Source: Planococcus lenghuensis
GTDB lineage: Bacteria > Bacillota > Bacilli > Bacillales_A > Planococcaceae
Assembly: GCF_001999905.1 (NCBI RefSeq)
Contig: NZ_CP019640.1
Coordinates: 1,468,001 to 1,532,000, forward strand
Length of the DNA: 64,000 nucleotides
Direction: 5' to 3'
The position numbers and the translations under genes were made by a program. Below are positions 49,599-58,946 of this stretch, one piece after another. The notes under the pieces are model-generated. The model did no database searches. It was not told where the DNA came from and was given only the letters and a program-made list of their open reading frames with translations. The first letter of the stretch is position 1. Every line of letters starts with the position of its first letter.

Positions 49599-50449
49599 TC
49601 GAAGCCATACTCACTTATGAATTTTTGCAGAATGCCTTTCTGGCAGGACTGATCATCGGCGTTATCGCCCCGCTGCTTGGTGTGTTCATTGTGGTCCGCC
49701 GGCTGTCGCTCATCGCGGATGCATTGAGCCACGTCACGCTCGCCGGTATCGCCGGCAGCTTGTATTTAAGCCAGAGTGTGGCGGTGCTGGCCGCGTTGAA
49801 TCCGCTTTATCTCGGCATTGCGGCAGCGGTGACCGGGTCCATGCTCATTGAACGGCTCCGCCGACTTTATAAACATTATGAGGAACTTGCAATTCCGATC
49901 ATCTTATCCGGCGGTATCGGCTTTGGCGCGATTTTCATCTCATTGGCGCAGGGGTTTCAGACGGATCTGTTCGGATACTTGTTCGGATCCGTATCAGCGG
50001 TCAGCCGGCAGGACCTTGGAATTGTCGTGGCCATCGCTATCGTAGTCCTTGTTTTCCTCCGGCTGTTCTTTAAGGAATTATTTGTGCTGTCTTTTGATGA
50101 CGAATATGCAAAAGCAAGCGGCCTGCCTGCAAAATGGATTCACTTTTTCTTCATGATCGTCACGGCTCTGGTCATTGCCGGATCGATGCGCATCGTCGGT
50201 ATCCTGCTTGTATCATCTCTTATGACATTGCCGGTCGCCGCAGCGATGCGGATTGCCGGAAGCTTTAAAGGGACGATCATCTGGTCGGCGATTTTCGGCG
50301 AATTTTCTGTGGTTGCCGGTCTCATTGCCGCTTTCTATTTTAATCTGGCACCGGGCGGTACGATCGTGGTGACATCAATTGCTGTGCTGCTGGCGGTTAT
50401 TGCATTAAAAAAACCTGTTCGAATGAAAACCAGAGAGGTGACATCATGA
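49595..50449 (+). CDS. znuB: zinc ABC transporter permease
   Basis: 284 residues with about eight hydrophobic helices, ABC-3 family. Conserved 'GVFIVVRRLSLIADALSHVTLAGIA' (split; cytoplasmic coupling region) and 'GSMRIVGILLVSSLMTLPVAAAM' lie near the ends. Overlaps znuC by 4 bases and zur by 4 bases, so one operon of three genes. Confidence 0.94.
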   Translation: MIEAILTYEFLQNAFLAGLIIGVIAPLLGVFIVVRRLSLIADALSHVTLAGIAGSLYLSQSVAVLAALNPLYLGIAAAVTGSMLIERLRRLYKHYEELAIPIILSGGIGFGAIFISLAQGFQTDLFGYLFGSVSAVSRQDLGIVVAIAIVVLVFLRLFFKELFVLSFDDEYAKASGLPAKWIHFFFMIVTALVIAGSMRIVGILLVSSLMTLPVAAAMRIAGSFKGTIIWSAIFGEFSVVAGLIAAFYFNLAPGGTIVVTSIAVLLAVIALKKPVRMKTREVTS

Positions 50450-50856
50450 ATCTCACGAAAGCCTGGACGATTTTAAAAGATAATGGATTCAAGGAAACGA
50501 AAAAACGGGATGAAATTCTGCAATTATTTGCTTCGGAAGACCGGTACTTAACCGCACGTGATTTGCTCGATGTGTTGCAAAAGGAGTATCCGGGGATGAG
50601 TTATGACACGGTATACCGGAACCTGGCAACATTCGTATCGCTCGGTATTCTGGAAGAGACGGAACTGGACGGTGAACGCCATTTCCGCATGCATTGCGAA
50701 AGCAGCGAGCACCATCATCACTTTATCTGCCGGGATTGCGGCAGAGCCAAAGAAATTCTGCTCTGTCCGATGGACCTGCTGTCGGAAGCGCTGCCCGCTT
50801 ATCAGGTGGACAGTCATAAATTCGAAATTTACGGCGTCTGCCCCGAATGCCAGTAA
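50446..50856 (+). CDS. zur: Fur-family zinc uptake regulator Zur
   Basis: 136 residues. N-terminal winged helix ('RDLLDVLQKEYPGMSYDTVYRNL'-type, split), regulatory His/Glu cluster 'CESSEHHHHFI' and a structural zinc site C95-C98-C132-C135. It represses znu genes at high zinc. Being the last gene of znuC-znuB-zur it would be autoregulated through the Zur box. B. subtilis has the same yceA/znu-zur order near nfo (yqfV). Confidence 0.93.
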   Translation: MNLTKAWTILKDNGFKETKKRDEILQLFASEDRYLTARDLLDVLQKEYPGMSYDTVYRNLATFVSLGILEETELDGERHFRMHCESSEHHHHFICRDCGRAKEILLCPMDLLSEALPAYQVDSHKFEIYGVCPECQ

Positions 50857-50865
50857 AGAGCGGCA

Positions 50866-50975
50866 CGTCCGCGGCAAACGGTTTTAACTGCGACGAGCTT
50901 GCGCAGGAGCAAGCGAGCATTGATGCCTCAAATGCCATTAATTAAAAATGCTGTTTCTTTAGTTCAATTTATATA
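50866..50975 (+). repeat. interspersed repeat, copy C (CGCAGGAGCA family)
   Basis: CTGCGACGAGCTTGCGCAGGAGCAAGCG is present in pieces: CTGCGACGAG (50888 area), then CGCAGGAGCA, AAGCGAGCATTGATGCC and tail GCTGTTTCTTTAGTTCA. The 3' half aligns with copy A at 19766-19830 with few differences. Non-coding, directly after zur. Confidence 0.7.
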
Positions 50976-50979
50976 GCCT

Positions 50980-51018
50980 ATAAAAAAAGCGTGAACGGCC
51001 GAAGCCGTTCACGCTTTT
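50980..51018. terminator. bidirectional terminator between zur and nucleotidase gene
   Basis: Perfect arms AAGCGTGAACGG (50988-50999) and CCGTTCACGCTT (51004-51015), with A-run left and T-run right. It overlaps the minus-strand stop codon at 51009. Confidence 0.9.
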
Positions 51019-51587
51019 TGTTTGATGAATTCTTTTTGGACCCACCGGTCTGCCTCGAGCCAGTTATTGACCCGGATGACGCCATTGGGGGTGGGTTCCT
51101 GATTATAAGGCGTATTGAACAGCAGCACGGGAATATCAAGTTCTTCATGGATATCCACGGCATTATCGTGCTTGTCTTCAAAAAACAAATGCACGCCATG
51201 CTTTTTCGCTGCTTCGATTTTGCGGTGCGAACCGATCAATTCGATATGATCATAATGAATAGCCTGTTCAGCGAACCAGTTTTTAGTCACATCGAACACT
51301 TCTTCACCCCGTGCTGAAATGTAATACAGCTCGTAACGTTCCTTCCAGGCATCGAGAATTTGTTTTGCATAGTCGGAGACAGGGGAAGCCGCATATATTT
51401 TCGGTTCAACTGTCCGGTACCAGCGGTAAAATTCACCCGGCGGAAGGTGGGGAAGAGCCGCCGTCAGATCATATTCCTTAATATCATCAAGTGTCAATTC
51501 GGTATTAAACTGTTCGTTGATGTGCGGAATAAGAGATGTCGGGCTCGTAACAGTTCCGTCGATATCAATTCCGAATCGGTATCTCAT
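51009..51587 (-). CDS. HAD-superfamily 5' nucleotidase-like protein (YqfW type)
   Basis: 192 residues. HAD motif I 'FGIDIDGTVTSP' (D8, D10), motif II 'YYISARG', then 'FFEDKHDNAVDIHEEL' (motif IV acidic pair). Probably acts on deoxynucleoside 5'(3')-monophosphates by family (NT5C), but the substrate is not certain. The order zur-yqfW-ispG matches B. subtilis. ATG 51587 overlaps no other gene; 15 bases lie between it and ispG. Confidence 0.88.
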   Translation of the reverse strand: MRYRFGIDIDGTVTSPTSLIPHINEQFNTELTLDDIKEYDLTAALPHLPPGEFYRWYRTVEPKIYAASPVSDYAKQILDAWKERYELYYISARGEEVFDVTKNWFAEQAIHYDHIELIGSHRKIEAAKKHGVHLFFEDKHDNAVDIHEELDIPVLLFNTPYNQEPTPNGVIRVNNWLEADRWVQKEFIKQKA

Positions 51588-51602
51588 TCAATCACAACCT
51601 GT

Positions 51603-52709
51603 TTATGCATTTTGTTTTTCGAGTTCCTGCTTTTCGAAATACTCTTGTGCGAGCTTGTCGATTTCCACTTTCAGTTCCTCGACCATCGTTTCCTCAGGCA
51701 CTTTACGGACGGTTTTCCCTTTCATGAAGAGCAGGCCTTCTCCGCGTGCGCCGGCAATGCCGATATCCGCTTCGCGGGCTTCACCCGGTCCGTTCACTGC
51801 ACAGCCGAGTACTGCGACTTTCAGCGGCGCTTTGATCGTTGAAATGTATTCTTCGACTTCATTGGCGATTTTGATCAAATCGATTTCGATGCGTCCGCAT
51901 GTCGGGCATGAAATGAGCGTAGCCGCATTGGAGGAAAGGCCGAAAACTTTCAGCAGTTCACGTGCAACTTTCACTTCTTCAACAGGATCTGCACTCAAGG
52001 AAATCCGCATGGTGTTGCCGATGCCCAGGCTAAGAAGCGCGCCGAGACCAGCGGAGCTTTTCACGGTGCCGGAGAACAGCGTACCGGATTCCGTGATTCC
52101 CAAGTGGAGCGGGTAATCAAAAGCCTGTGAAGCTTTTGTATAGGCTTCGATTGCCAGCTCGACATCCGATGCTTTCATGGAAACGATGATGTCATGAAAA
52201 TCAAGATCTTCCAGAATCTTAATGTGATGCAGGGCGCTTTCAACCATGCCGTCAGCTGTCGGGTAGCCGTATTTCTTGATGATATGGCGTTCGAGCGAGC
52301 CGGCATTGACACCGATGCGGATCGGAATGCCTTTTGCTTTCGCTGCGTTGACGACCGCTTCGACTTTTTCACGGCGGCCGATATTGCCCGGATTGATCCG
52401 GATTTTATCCGCGCCATTTTCGATTGCTTTCAACGCCAGTTTATAGTCGAAATGAATATCGACAACCAGCGGGATATTAATGCGTTTTTTGATTTCACCG
52501 ATGGCGTCTGCTGCACGCTCATCCGGACAGGCGACACGGACGACCTGGCAGCCTGCTTCTTCCAGCCGCATGATTTCCGCAACTGTCGCTTCAACATCAT
52601 GGGTTTTCGTCGTTGTCATGCTCTGAATGATGAGTTCGTTGCTGCCTCCGATTGTCAGATCGCCGACTTTGACGGGGCGTGTATTTGAACGGTGAACAAT
52701 TCCACTCAT
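51603..52709 (-). CDS. ispG: 4-hydroxy-3-methylbut-2-en-1-yl diphosphate synthase (IspG)
   Basis: 368 residues. TIM barrel then an Fe-S domain. Cluster cysteines: '[13 protein letters not shown]' near residue 270 and '[10 protein letters not shown]' near 305, followed by a conserved Glu. Uses reduced flavodoxin or ferredoxin to make HMBPP, the substrate of IspH. AAGGAGAGAG (complement) precedes ATG 52709. Confidence 0.97.
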   Translation of the reverse strand: MSGIVHRSNTRPVKVGDLTIGGSNELIIQSMTTTKTHDVEATVAEIMRLEEAGCQVVRVACPDERAADAIGEIKKRINIPLVVDIHFDYKLALKAIENGADKIRINPGNIGRREKVEAVVNAAKAKGIPIRIGVNAGSLERHIIKKYGYPTADGMVESALHHIKILEDLDFHDIIVSMKASDVELAIEAYTKASQAFDYPLHLGITESGTLFSGTVKSSAGLGALLSLGIGNTMRISLSADPVEEVKVARELLKVFGLSSNAATLISCPTCGRIEIDLIKIANEVEEYISTIKAPLKVAVLGCAVNGPGEAREADIGIAGARGEGLLFMKGKTVRKVPEETMVEELKVEIDKLAQEYFEKQELEKQNA

Positions 52710-52794
52710 GAATAACTCTCTCCTTTTCGGTCAGGTAAAACCGGTACCAGCTTTCATTTTATCAGTCTCAGCTGCTAAATGACAAGAAAACTGG

Positions 52795-53313
52795 CTAGCG
52801 GGAAGCCGGACGGGATGACGGCCGGTTGGGATACCAGCGGGCATCTATCCACAACAGCACGAGTGTTGCCGCCATAACGGCTGCCAGTATCCAGAAGGTC
52901 ACACCAAAGATGGATAGGACTGTGGCAAAAAGTGTCGGACCTGTGGCGGCCAGTGCTGCTGTCCGCCACATATGCCGGTACTCACCTTTTTTCTTGCGGA
53001 TCGCCAGGAAACCAAGCCCGATGAAGGCGAAGATACTGATCCCTGTGAAGTGATAAACCGTTGTGGTAACGAACAGCATGATAAGTCCGAACGGGTACAG
53101 CAGCCAGCCGATATCCGATGTATAGTCGACGAGACCATCCATCCCCAAAGCAGCTTCATCCAGATCGCGGAGCAGTTCGAAAAATGACAGCATTGTCAGA
53201 AGCGCAATAAACAGAAAAACAAACTGCAGGATTTTGCCGACAGGCAGGATGCGGGCGGCCGCTTGCTTTTTCGGCTCCATAAGACTAGCCTTCAGCAACT
53301 GAAACATGTTCAT
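52795..53313 (-). CDS. DUF1189-like membrane protein
   Basis: 172 residues. After a polar start ('MNMFQLLKASLMEPKKQAAA') there are five hydrophobic segments (about residues 26-48, 65-85, 85-110, 118-150), and the C-terminus is basic/serine-rich. The pattern 'GKILQFVFLFIALLTMLSFF' fits DUF1189 proteins found next to ispG in Bacillus (yqgB). Function unknown. ATG 53313 follows AAAGGGAGA on the complement; the upstream frame to 53346 is not used. Confidence 0.7.
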   Translation of the reverse strand: MNMFQLLKASLMEPKKQAAARILPVGKILQFVFLFIALLTMLSFFELLRDLDEAALGMDGLVDYTSDIGWLLYPFGLIMLFVTTTVYHFTGISIFAFIGLGFLAIRKKKGEYRHMWRTAALAATGPTLFATVLSIFGVTFWILAAVMAATLVLLWIDARWYPNRPSSRPASR

Positions 53314-53480
53314 GAAAATCTCCCTTTCCAGCTCTAATCGTACCACTCGCTATCAGTATATAGGAAGAAAACGGATTGTTAAGAGATTGTAAATTTTAAA
53401 TAAAGGTATTTACATTCTCACTGTAAACTCTTCATAATAGACAAGGCATGAAAATGACTATTAGGAGTTGAATTTGCATC

Positions 53481-55112
53481 GTGGAAATAAATTGGCAAGA
53501 AGTACTCTTTGGATTCATCGGAGGTCTCGGGATCTTCCTGTTTTCGATTAAATACATGGGGGATGCGCTTCAGAAAGCGGCGGGTGACCGCTTGCGGAAT
53601 ATACTTGACCGGTTCACGACAAATCCATTTATGGGGGTACTCGTCGGTATTATCGTCACGATCTTGATCCAATCCAGTTCCGGGACGACCGTTATTGTTG
53701 TCGGGCTCGTGAGCGCTGGTTTCATGACGCTCCGGCAGGCAATCGGTGTCATTATGGGCGCCAATATCGGGACGACCGTTACGGCGTTCATTATCGGGAT
53801 TGATTTAGGGGAATACGCACTTCCGATTCTTGCGGTTGGTGCGTTCCTGATCTTCTTTTTCAAGAAGAACAAGATCCAGAATTTAGGTGAAGTCATCTTC
53901 GGCTTCGGCGGTCTGTTCCTCGGTCTTGAACTGATGAGCAACGGTCTGAAGCCACTTCGAGAGCTTCAGGCATTTGTGGATTTGACTGTCGCGATGGCTG
54001 ATATTCCGGTCCTGGGCGTGCTGGCAGGTACGATCTTTACCGTCATCGTTCAAAGCTCGAGCGGGACAATTGCGATTCTGCAGGGACTTTACGACGAAGG
54101 CCTGGTGACGTTGGATGCTGCGTTGCCGGTTTTGTTCGGGGATAACATCGGAACAACAATCACTGCTGTGCTTGCGGCGATCGGCGCATCTGTCGCTGCC
54201 AAACGGGCGGCGGCTGTCCATGTCTTGTTCAACGTGCTGGGATCAGTGATCTTTTTGCTCTTGCTCGTCCCATTCACCGCTTACGTTGAATGGCTCGCTG
54301 TAGTACTTAATTTGGATGAAAAAATGCAAATTGCATTTGCACACGGTTCGTTCAACGTCGTTAATACACTGATCCAATTCCCGCTGGTCGGTCTTTGGGC
54401 GTATCTCGTAACGAAGGTCATTCCGGGTGAGGATGTGACGATTGAGTTTAAAGCAAAACACCTGGATCCGCATTTCATCGAGCAGTCACCGACCATTGCG
54501 CTCGGGCAGGCAAAAGAAGAAGTGCTCCGCATGGGCGAATTCTCCGTGCAGGGACTCCGGGAGACGTATAATTACCTGAAAACGAAAAGCAAAAAGCATG
54601 CGGAAACCGGCTACCAGCTGGAAGATGCAATCAATAATCTGGATCATAAAATCACGGAATACCTGGTCCTGATTTCAGCAGAATCCATTTCGTCTGCTGA
54701 TTCCACCCGGCACACCATGCTGATGGAGACGGTTCGGGACATCGAGCGGATCGGGGATCATTTTGAAAATATTATTGAATTAATCGATTACCAGGAAAAC
54801 AATAAAGTGAATCTTACAGAAGACGCGATGGCGGATCTGGATGAAATGTTCACGCTGACCATCGGTACTGTACAAAAAGCGCTGGAGTCACTGAATACTA
54901 CGAGTCATGAACTGGCAAGAGAAGTGGCTGAACAGGAAGACTTGATTGATAAAATGGAACGCAAATTCCGCAAAAAACACATCAAGCGCCTGAATGAAGG
55001 CCAGTGTACCGGTCAGGCCGGCATTGTGTTCGTCGACATCGTCAGCAACCTGGAACGTGTCGGTGACCACGCCGTTAACATCGCGGAAGCGGTGCTCGGC
55101 AACCGGGCTTAA
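53481..55112 (+). CDS. Na+/phosphate cotransporter family protein with PhoU domain
   Basis: 543 residues. Membrane half (1-310) carries two QSSS repeats, 'IQSSSGTTVIVVGLV' and 'VQSSSGTIAILQGL', typical of NptA/SLC34-type carriers; 'GANIGTTVTAFI' and 'GDNIGTTITAVLAAIG' are the paired inner repeats. C-terminal cytosolic PhoU-like helices (about 345-540, 'DIERIGDHFENI' and 'NLERVGDHAVNIAEA'). Likely phosphate import. GTG 53481 is the start although GGAG lies 13 bases away. Confidence 0.93.
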   Translation: MEINWQEVLFGFIGGLGIFLFSIKYMGDALQKAAGDRLRNILDRFTTNPFMGVLVGIIVTILIQSSSGTTVIVVGLVSAGFMTLRQAIGVIMGANIGTTVTAFIIGIDLGEYALPILAVGAFLIFFFKKNKIQNLGEVIFGFGGLFLGLELMSNGLKPLRELQAFVDLTVAMADIPVLGVLAGTIFTVIVQSSSGTIAILQGLYDEGLVTLDAALPVLFGDNIGTTITAVLAAIGASVAAKRAAAVHVLFNVLGSVIFLLLLVPFTAYVEWLAVVLNLDEKMQIAFAHGSFNVVNTLIQFPLVGLWAYLVTKVIPGEDVTIEFKAKHLDPHFIEQSPTIALGQAKEEVLRMGEFSVQGLRETYNYLKTKSKKHAETGYQLEDAINNLDHKITEYLVLISAESISSADSTRHTMLMETVRDIERIGDHFENIIELIDYQENNKVNLTEDAMADLDEMFTLTIGTVQKALESLNTTSHELAREVAEQEDLIDKMERKFRKKHIKRLNEGQCTGQAGIVFVDIVSNLERVGDHAVNIAEAVLGNRA

Positions 55113-55116
55113 CTGA

Positions 55117-55182
55117 AAAAACCCTTTTCATCATTTTGCTTTTCGGCACAAGGTCGGGCATTATGGTGAAAAGGGCTTTTTG
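55117..55182 (+). terminator. terminator after Na/Pi transporter gene
   Basis: CCCTTTTCATCA (55122-55133) with TGGTGAAAAGGG (55164-55175), 30-base loop, followed by CTTTTTG. Confidence 0.7.
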
Positions 55183-55248
55183 TCTTAAATTTACCGGGAG
55201 CGGATGAGCAAATACTGATCCGGCTCTGTAGTCAGGAGGAGAAGGAAA

Positions 55249-55728
55249 ATGGAAGTCATCGGCTGGACACTCATATGGGTTCTCTTTGTCATCAGTTTCA
55301 TCGGGCTGGTTTATCCGATCATCCCGGCCGTGTTGTTTCTGGCGGGTGGTTTTGTCACATATGGCCTGTTTTTCGGTTTCGCGGAATTGCCATGGTGGTT
55401 CTGGGCAATCGAAATATTATTCGTTGTGCTGCTGTTTGGCGCTGATCTATTGGCCAATGCGCTGAGCGTCAAGCGGTTCGGCGGCTCAAAAGCGGGGCTG
55501 TGGGGAAGTACGATCGGGCTCATCATCGGACCATTCGTGATTCCGGTCGTCGGTATTCTGCTCGGTCCGTTCATCGGCGCCATTGCAGCGGAGCTCATTG
55601 TAAACCGGACGGATCTGAAGCAGTCGGTCCGATCAGGCGTCGGATCCGTTGTCGGATTTTTAACATCGGTCGCAGCAAAAGGAATCATCCAAATTGTTAT
55701 GATTGTGATTTTTTTCGTAGCTGTTTGA
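55249..55728 (+). CDS. DUF456 membrane protein (YqgC type)
   Basis: 159 residues with four to five helices and glycine-rich segments ('GLIIGPFVIPVVGILLGPFIGAI', split). Such DUF456 proteins are found next to sodA in B. subtilis (yqgC). Function unknown. GGAGGAGAAGG precedes ATG 55249; ends 107 bases before sodA. Confidence 0.85.
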   Translation: MEVIGWTLIWVLFVISFIGLVYPIIPAVLFLAGGFVTYGLFFGFAELPWWFWAIEILFVVLLFGADLLANALSVKRFGGSKAGLWGSTIGLIIGPFVIPVVGILLGPFIGAIAAELIVNRTDLKQSVRSGVGSVVGFLTSVAAKGIIQIVMIVIFFVAV

Positions 55729-55835
55729 CGGAAGATGAAGCAAAATGGAAAAGCGCAATCGTATCATTTGAAGCGTTCTGACAATTTTGATACGCTTGGA
55801 AAGTAGAAATTAATGACTCAAGGAGGAATTTGAAC

Positions 55836-56444
55836 ATGGCTTATGAACTACCTGAACTTCCGTATGCGTACGACGCACTGGAACCGCATATCGACAAAGA
55901 AACGATGAACATTCACCACACAAAACACCATCAGGCGTATGTCACGAAAGTGAATGCAGCGCTTGAGGGGCAGGATGAACTGGCATCAAAATCGATCGAA
56001 GACCTGATTGCGGATCTCGGCGCAGTACCGGAAGAAAAACGCACAGCTGTCCGTAATAATGGCGGCGGGCATGCGAACCACTCGCTGTTCTGGCAAGTGC
56101 TTTCTCCAGACGGCGGCGGCAATCCGTCCGGCGCGTTGGCTGATGCGATTGACAGCAAATTCGGCAGCTTTGACAAATTCAAAGAAGAGTTCGAAAATGC
56201 GGCTACAACGCGCTTTGGTTCCGGCTGGGCTTGGCTCATTGTCAAAAACGGCGAGCTTGAAGTCACATCCACACTCAATCAGGATTCTCCTCTGATGGAC
56301 GGCAATACGCCGATCCTTGGCCTTGATGTCTGGGAGCACGCGTATTACCTGAAGTATCAGAACAAGCGTCCTGACTATGTGTCAGCATTCTGGAATGTTG
56401 TAAACTGGGATGAAGTGGCAAAACGTTACGAAGCAGCAAAATAA
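55836..56444 (+). CDS. sodA: manganese superoxide dismutase
   Basis: 202 residues. Metal ligands: H27, a second His in 'GHANHSLFW', Asp and His in '[12 protein letters not shown]'. Cytosolic, removes superoxide. AGGAGG (55821-55826) selects ATG 55836; an in-frame ATG at 55830 adds two residues and lies closer to the site. Neighbour pair sodA-pbpA is as in B. subtilis. Confidence 0.97.
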   Translation: MAYELPELPYAYDALEPHIDKETMNIHHTKHHQAYVTKVNAALEGQDELASKSIEDLIADLGAVPEEKRTAVRNNGGGHANHSLFWQVLSPDGGGNPSGALADAIDSKFGSFDKFKEEFENAATTRFGSGWAWLIVKNGELEVTSTLNQDSPLMDGNTPILGLDVWEHAYYLKYQNKRPDYVSAFWNVVNWDEVAKRYEAAK

Positions 56445-56465
56445 TTTTTTAACACCGAACTTCTG

Positions 56466-56504
56466 CACACACTTTTTCGTCTGAAAAAGTGTGTGTATTT
56501 TTTT
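56466..56504 (+). terminator. terminator after sodA
   Basis: ACACACTTTTTC (56467-56478) with GAAAAAGTGTGT (56483-56494), followed by a T-run. Confidence 0.85.
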
Positions 56505-56559
56505 GTGCCAAATGATATACTAACACGGCAAAGATAAGCAGAAAGGAGCTAACAGCTTC

Positions 56560-58734
56560 ATGAAATCGCCCCAAAACAGGCGGACAGCGCAAGCGGGAGA
56601 GAAAATCAAGTCAGACTCGGCTTTCCGGCTGAGCATTCTCTTTTTTTCCGTCTTCCTGCTGTTTGCCCTGCTGATTTTCCGGCTTGGTTATCTTCAAATC
56701 GTGAAAGGTGAAGACTTCGTACGGGCAATCGAGCGAAGGGAAGAAGTAGCAGTTGATACCGGTGTGCCAAGAGGGCGCATTTTTGACAGTGAAGGCCGGG
56801 TGTTGGTTGATAACCAGCCCTTAAACGCCATTACGTATACAGCAATGCAGTCAACAGGCCGTCAGGAAATGCTGGAAACTGCCAGCAAACTGGCTGCGCT
56901 TATCGATCAGCCGGCAGCGAAAGTGACGCGTCGGGATAAACAGGATTTTTATATTCTCCTTTACCCTGAAAAGGCAAAAGCGCTTGTTCCGGAAGAGCAG
57001 GCAAACGCCATTTGGGCAGGAGAAGGAACCGAAGGGGAAAAACAGCGCCAAGCTGATCAGCTCATGCGTGAAGGGCTGACTGAAGAGGTGCTGGCCGAAC
57101 TGACAGCCGACCAGCTGGAAGTGCTGGCGATATACCGGGAAATGACATCGGGCTATGCACTTTCACCGCAGATTATTAAAAGTGAAGGACTTACCACCGA
57201 GGAATTCGCACAGGTATCTGAACGGCTGGCCGAATTGCCCGGCGTCAGTACAGTGACGGACTGGAGCCGGGAAAAAGCATCGGATCTCACCGTACTTGGC
57301 AGCACGACTTCGCCTGAAGAAGGCATACCAGCGAGCAGTCTCGATTACTTTCTGGCACGCGGCTATTCCAGGAATGACCGCGTCGGCACAAGCTTTCTTG
57401 AACAGCAGTACGAAAGCGTCCTGCAGGGACAGAAATCAGTTGTAAAGAAAGTGACGGACGCCCGGGGATCAGTCGTTGATACCGTAGCTGTAAAAGAAGG
57501 ACAGGCGGGCAAGGACCTGGTACTGTCCATCGACAGCGAACTGCAGAACGAACTTGAACAAATCGTTACTGATAAATTGCTTGAACTGAAAAAAGGTCCT
57601 AATTCTGAATTGTTGCAGGATGCTTACCTCGTGATGATGAATCCGCAGACAGGGGAAGTGCTGTCACTCGTCGGCAAGCGGCTTGGCGAAGACGAAAACG
57701 GGGAACCGACCGTGTATGATTATGCCTTTGGCACGTTCACTTCCGCTTATGAAATGGGATCAGCCGTTAAAGGAGCGATGGTGCTGACCGGCTATAGTGA
57801 AGGCGTGCTTGATGTCGGGGAAGTTCTCATCGACGAACCGATGCAGATCAAGAGCACCGAAAAAATCAGCTCTGTATTCAACCGGAAAATGTTCAACCAG
57901 ATCCCGATGAATGATAAGGAAGCATTGGCCCGGTCGTCGAATATTTACATGGCGAAAATTGCGCTTCGGCTGACCGGCTCTGAATATGTTTACAACCAGG
58001 GGATTCAAGTAATGCCGGAAGATTTCCGGCAACTCCGCAATTCCTTTGCCCAATTCGGGCTTGGTGTTAAAACCGGCATCGACCTGCCGGGTGAGGGAGA
58101 TGGGCTGTCGAATGAAAATGCGACGGGTGGGACCTTGCTGTATCAGGCGATCGGCCAGTTGGATACGTACACGCCGCTGCAGCTTGCTCAGTACATTTCC
58201 ACCATCGCGAATGACGGTTACCGGATGGAGCCGCATGTTGTCAAGGAAATCCGCAGCCCGTCCATTGACGGAGAAAGTCTGGGACCGATTGAAACCGTCA
58301 TTCAGCCAAAAGTGCTGAACCGGATTGACAATACGCCCGAAGAAATCAATCAGGTGAAAGAAGGCATGCGGATGGCGTATACATCCCCTCAGGGCACTGC
58401 AGTCCGTTATTTTGGGGATGCCCCTTATACCGCTGCCGGTAAAACAGGAACTGCCCAAGTCACATATTACGGTGAATCGGGCAACCGGCCATCGCTGACG
58501 TTGACGCATGTCGGCTTTGCGCCATATGAAAATCCGGAAATCGCCTACGCGGTTGTGGTGCCTTATATCACGACGGATTTCGATTATGTCATAGGTGCCA
58601 ACAGCCAAATTGCACGTGCGGCGGTAGATACGTATTTTGAGTTGAAACAGGAAGAGACAGATGAAGGAAGCACGGCAATCAAACCGCCTTACGAACCGGC
58701 AAGCCGGGAGTCAGCGGAGACCACAGCCGAGTGA
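56560..58734 (+). CDS. pbpA: class B penicillin-binding protein 2 (transpeptidase)
   Basis: 724 residues. One N-terminal membrane helix (25-50), then a dimerization domain starting 'AVDTGVPRGRIFDSEGRVL', then the transpeptidase domain with S-A-V-K active-site motif ('EMGSAVKGAM'), S-S-N ('RSSNIYMAK') and K-T-G ('AGKTGTAQVTYY'). Cross-links peptidoglycan; by place (after sodA) it matches B. subtilis pbpA (PBP2a) of cell elongation. AAAGGAGC precedes ATG 56560 by 12 bases. Confidence 0.94.
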   Translation: MKSPQNRRTAQAGEKIKSDSAFRLSILFFSVFLLFALLIFRLGYLQIVKGEDFVRAIERREEVAVDTGVPRGRIFDSEGRVLVDNQPLNAITYTAMQSTGRQEMLETASKLAALIDQPAAKVTRRDKQDFYILLYPEKAKALVPEEQANAIWAGEGTEGEKQRQADQLMREGLTEEVLAELTADQLEVLAIYREMTSGYALSPQIIKSEGLTTEEFAQVSERLAELPGVSTVTDWSREKASDLTVLGSTTSPEEGIPASSLDYFLARGYSRNDRVGTSFLEQQYESVLQGQKSVVKKVTDARGSVVDTVAVKEGQAGKDLVLSIDSELQNELEQIVTDKLLELKKGPNSELLQDAYLVMMNPQTGEVLSLVGKRLGEDENGEPTVYDYAFGTFTSAYEMGSAVKGAMVLTGYSEGVLDVGEVLIDEPMQIKSTEKISSVFNRKMFNQIPMNDKEALARSSNIYMAKIALRLTGSEYVYNQGIQVMPEDFRQLRNSFAQFGLGVKTGIDLPGEGDGLSNENATGGTLLYQAIGQLDTYTPLQLAQYISTIANDGYRMEPHVVKEIRSPSIDGESLGPIETVIQPKVLNRIDNTPEEINQVKEGMRMAYTSPQGTAVRYFGDAPYTAAGKTGTAQVTYYGESGNRPSLTLTHVGFAPYENPEIAYAVVVPYITTDFDYVIGANSQIARAAVDTYFELKQEETDEGSTAIKPPYEPASRESAETTAE

Positions 58735-58771
58735 TCGGTGAAAAATGAAGGAATAGCGGGATTAATGCTGA

Positions 58772-58818
58772 CGGAGCTGCAGCGGGACTTGAATGACAAG
58801 TCCCGCTGCAGCTTTTTT
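58772..58818 (+). terminator. terminator after pbpA
   Basis: Perfect arms AGCTGCAGCGGGACTT (58775-58790) and AAGTCCCGCTGCAGCT (58797-58812), then seven T. Confidence 0.9.
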
Positions 58819-58946
58819 GCCGCCGTTCCTGCCATCGGTGATTTTTTCCGGCCCGGCGGGTTGTTCATGCATTTTTAGGGTATAGCGTAAGATGTGCTAA
58901 ACTGATAATAGCAAACCGGAAACTAGTGTAAGAAGGTGCAGAACAG

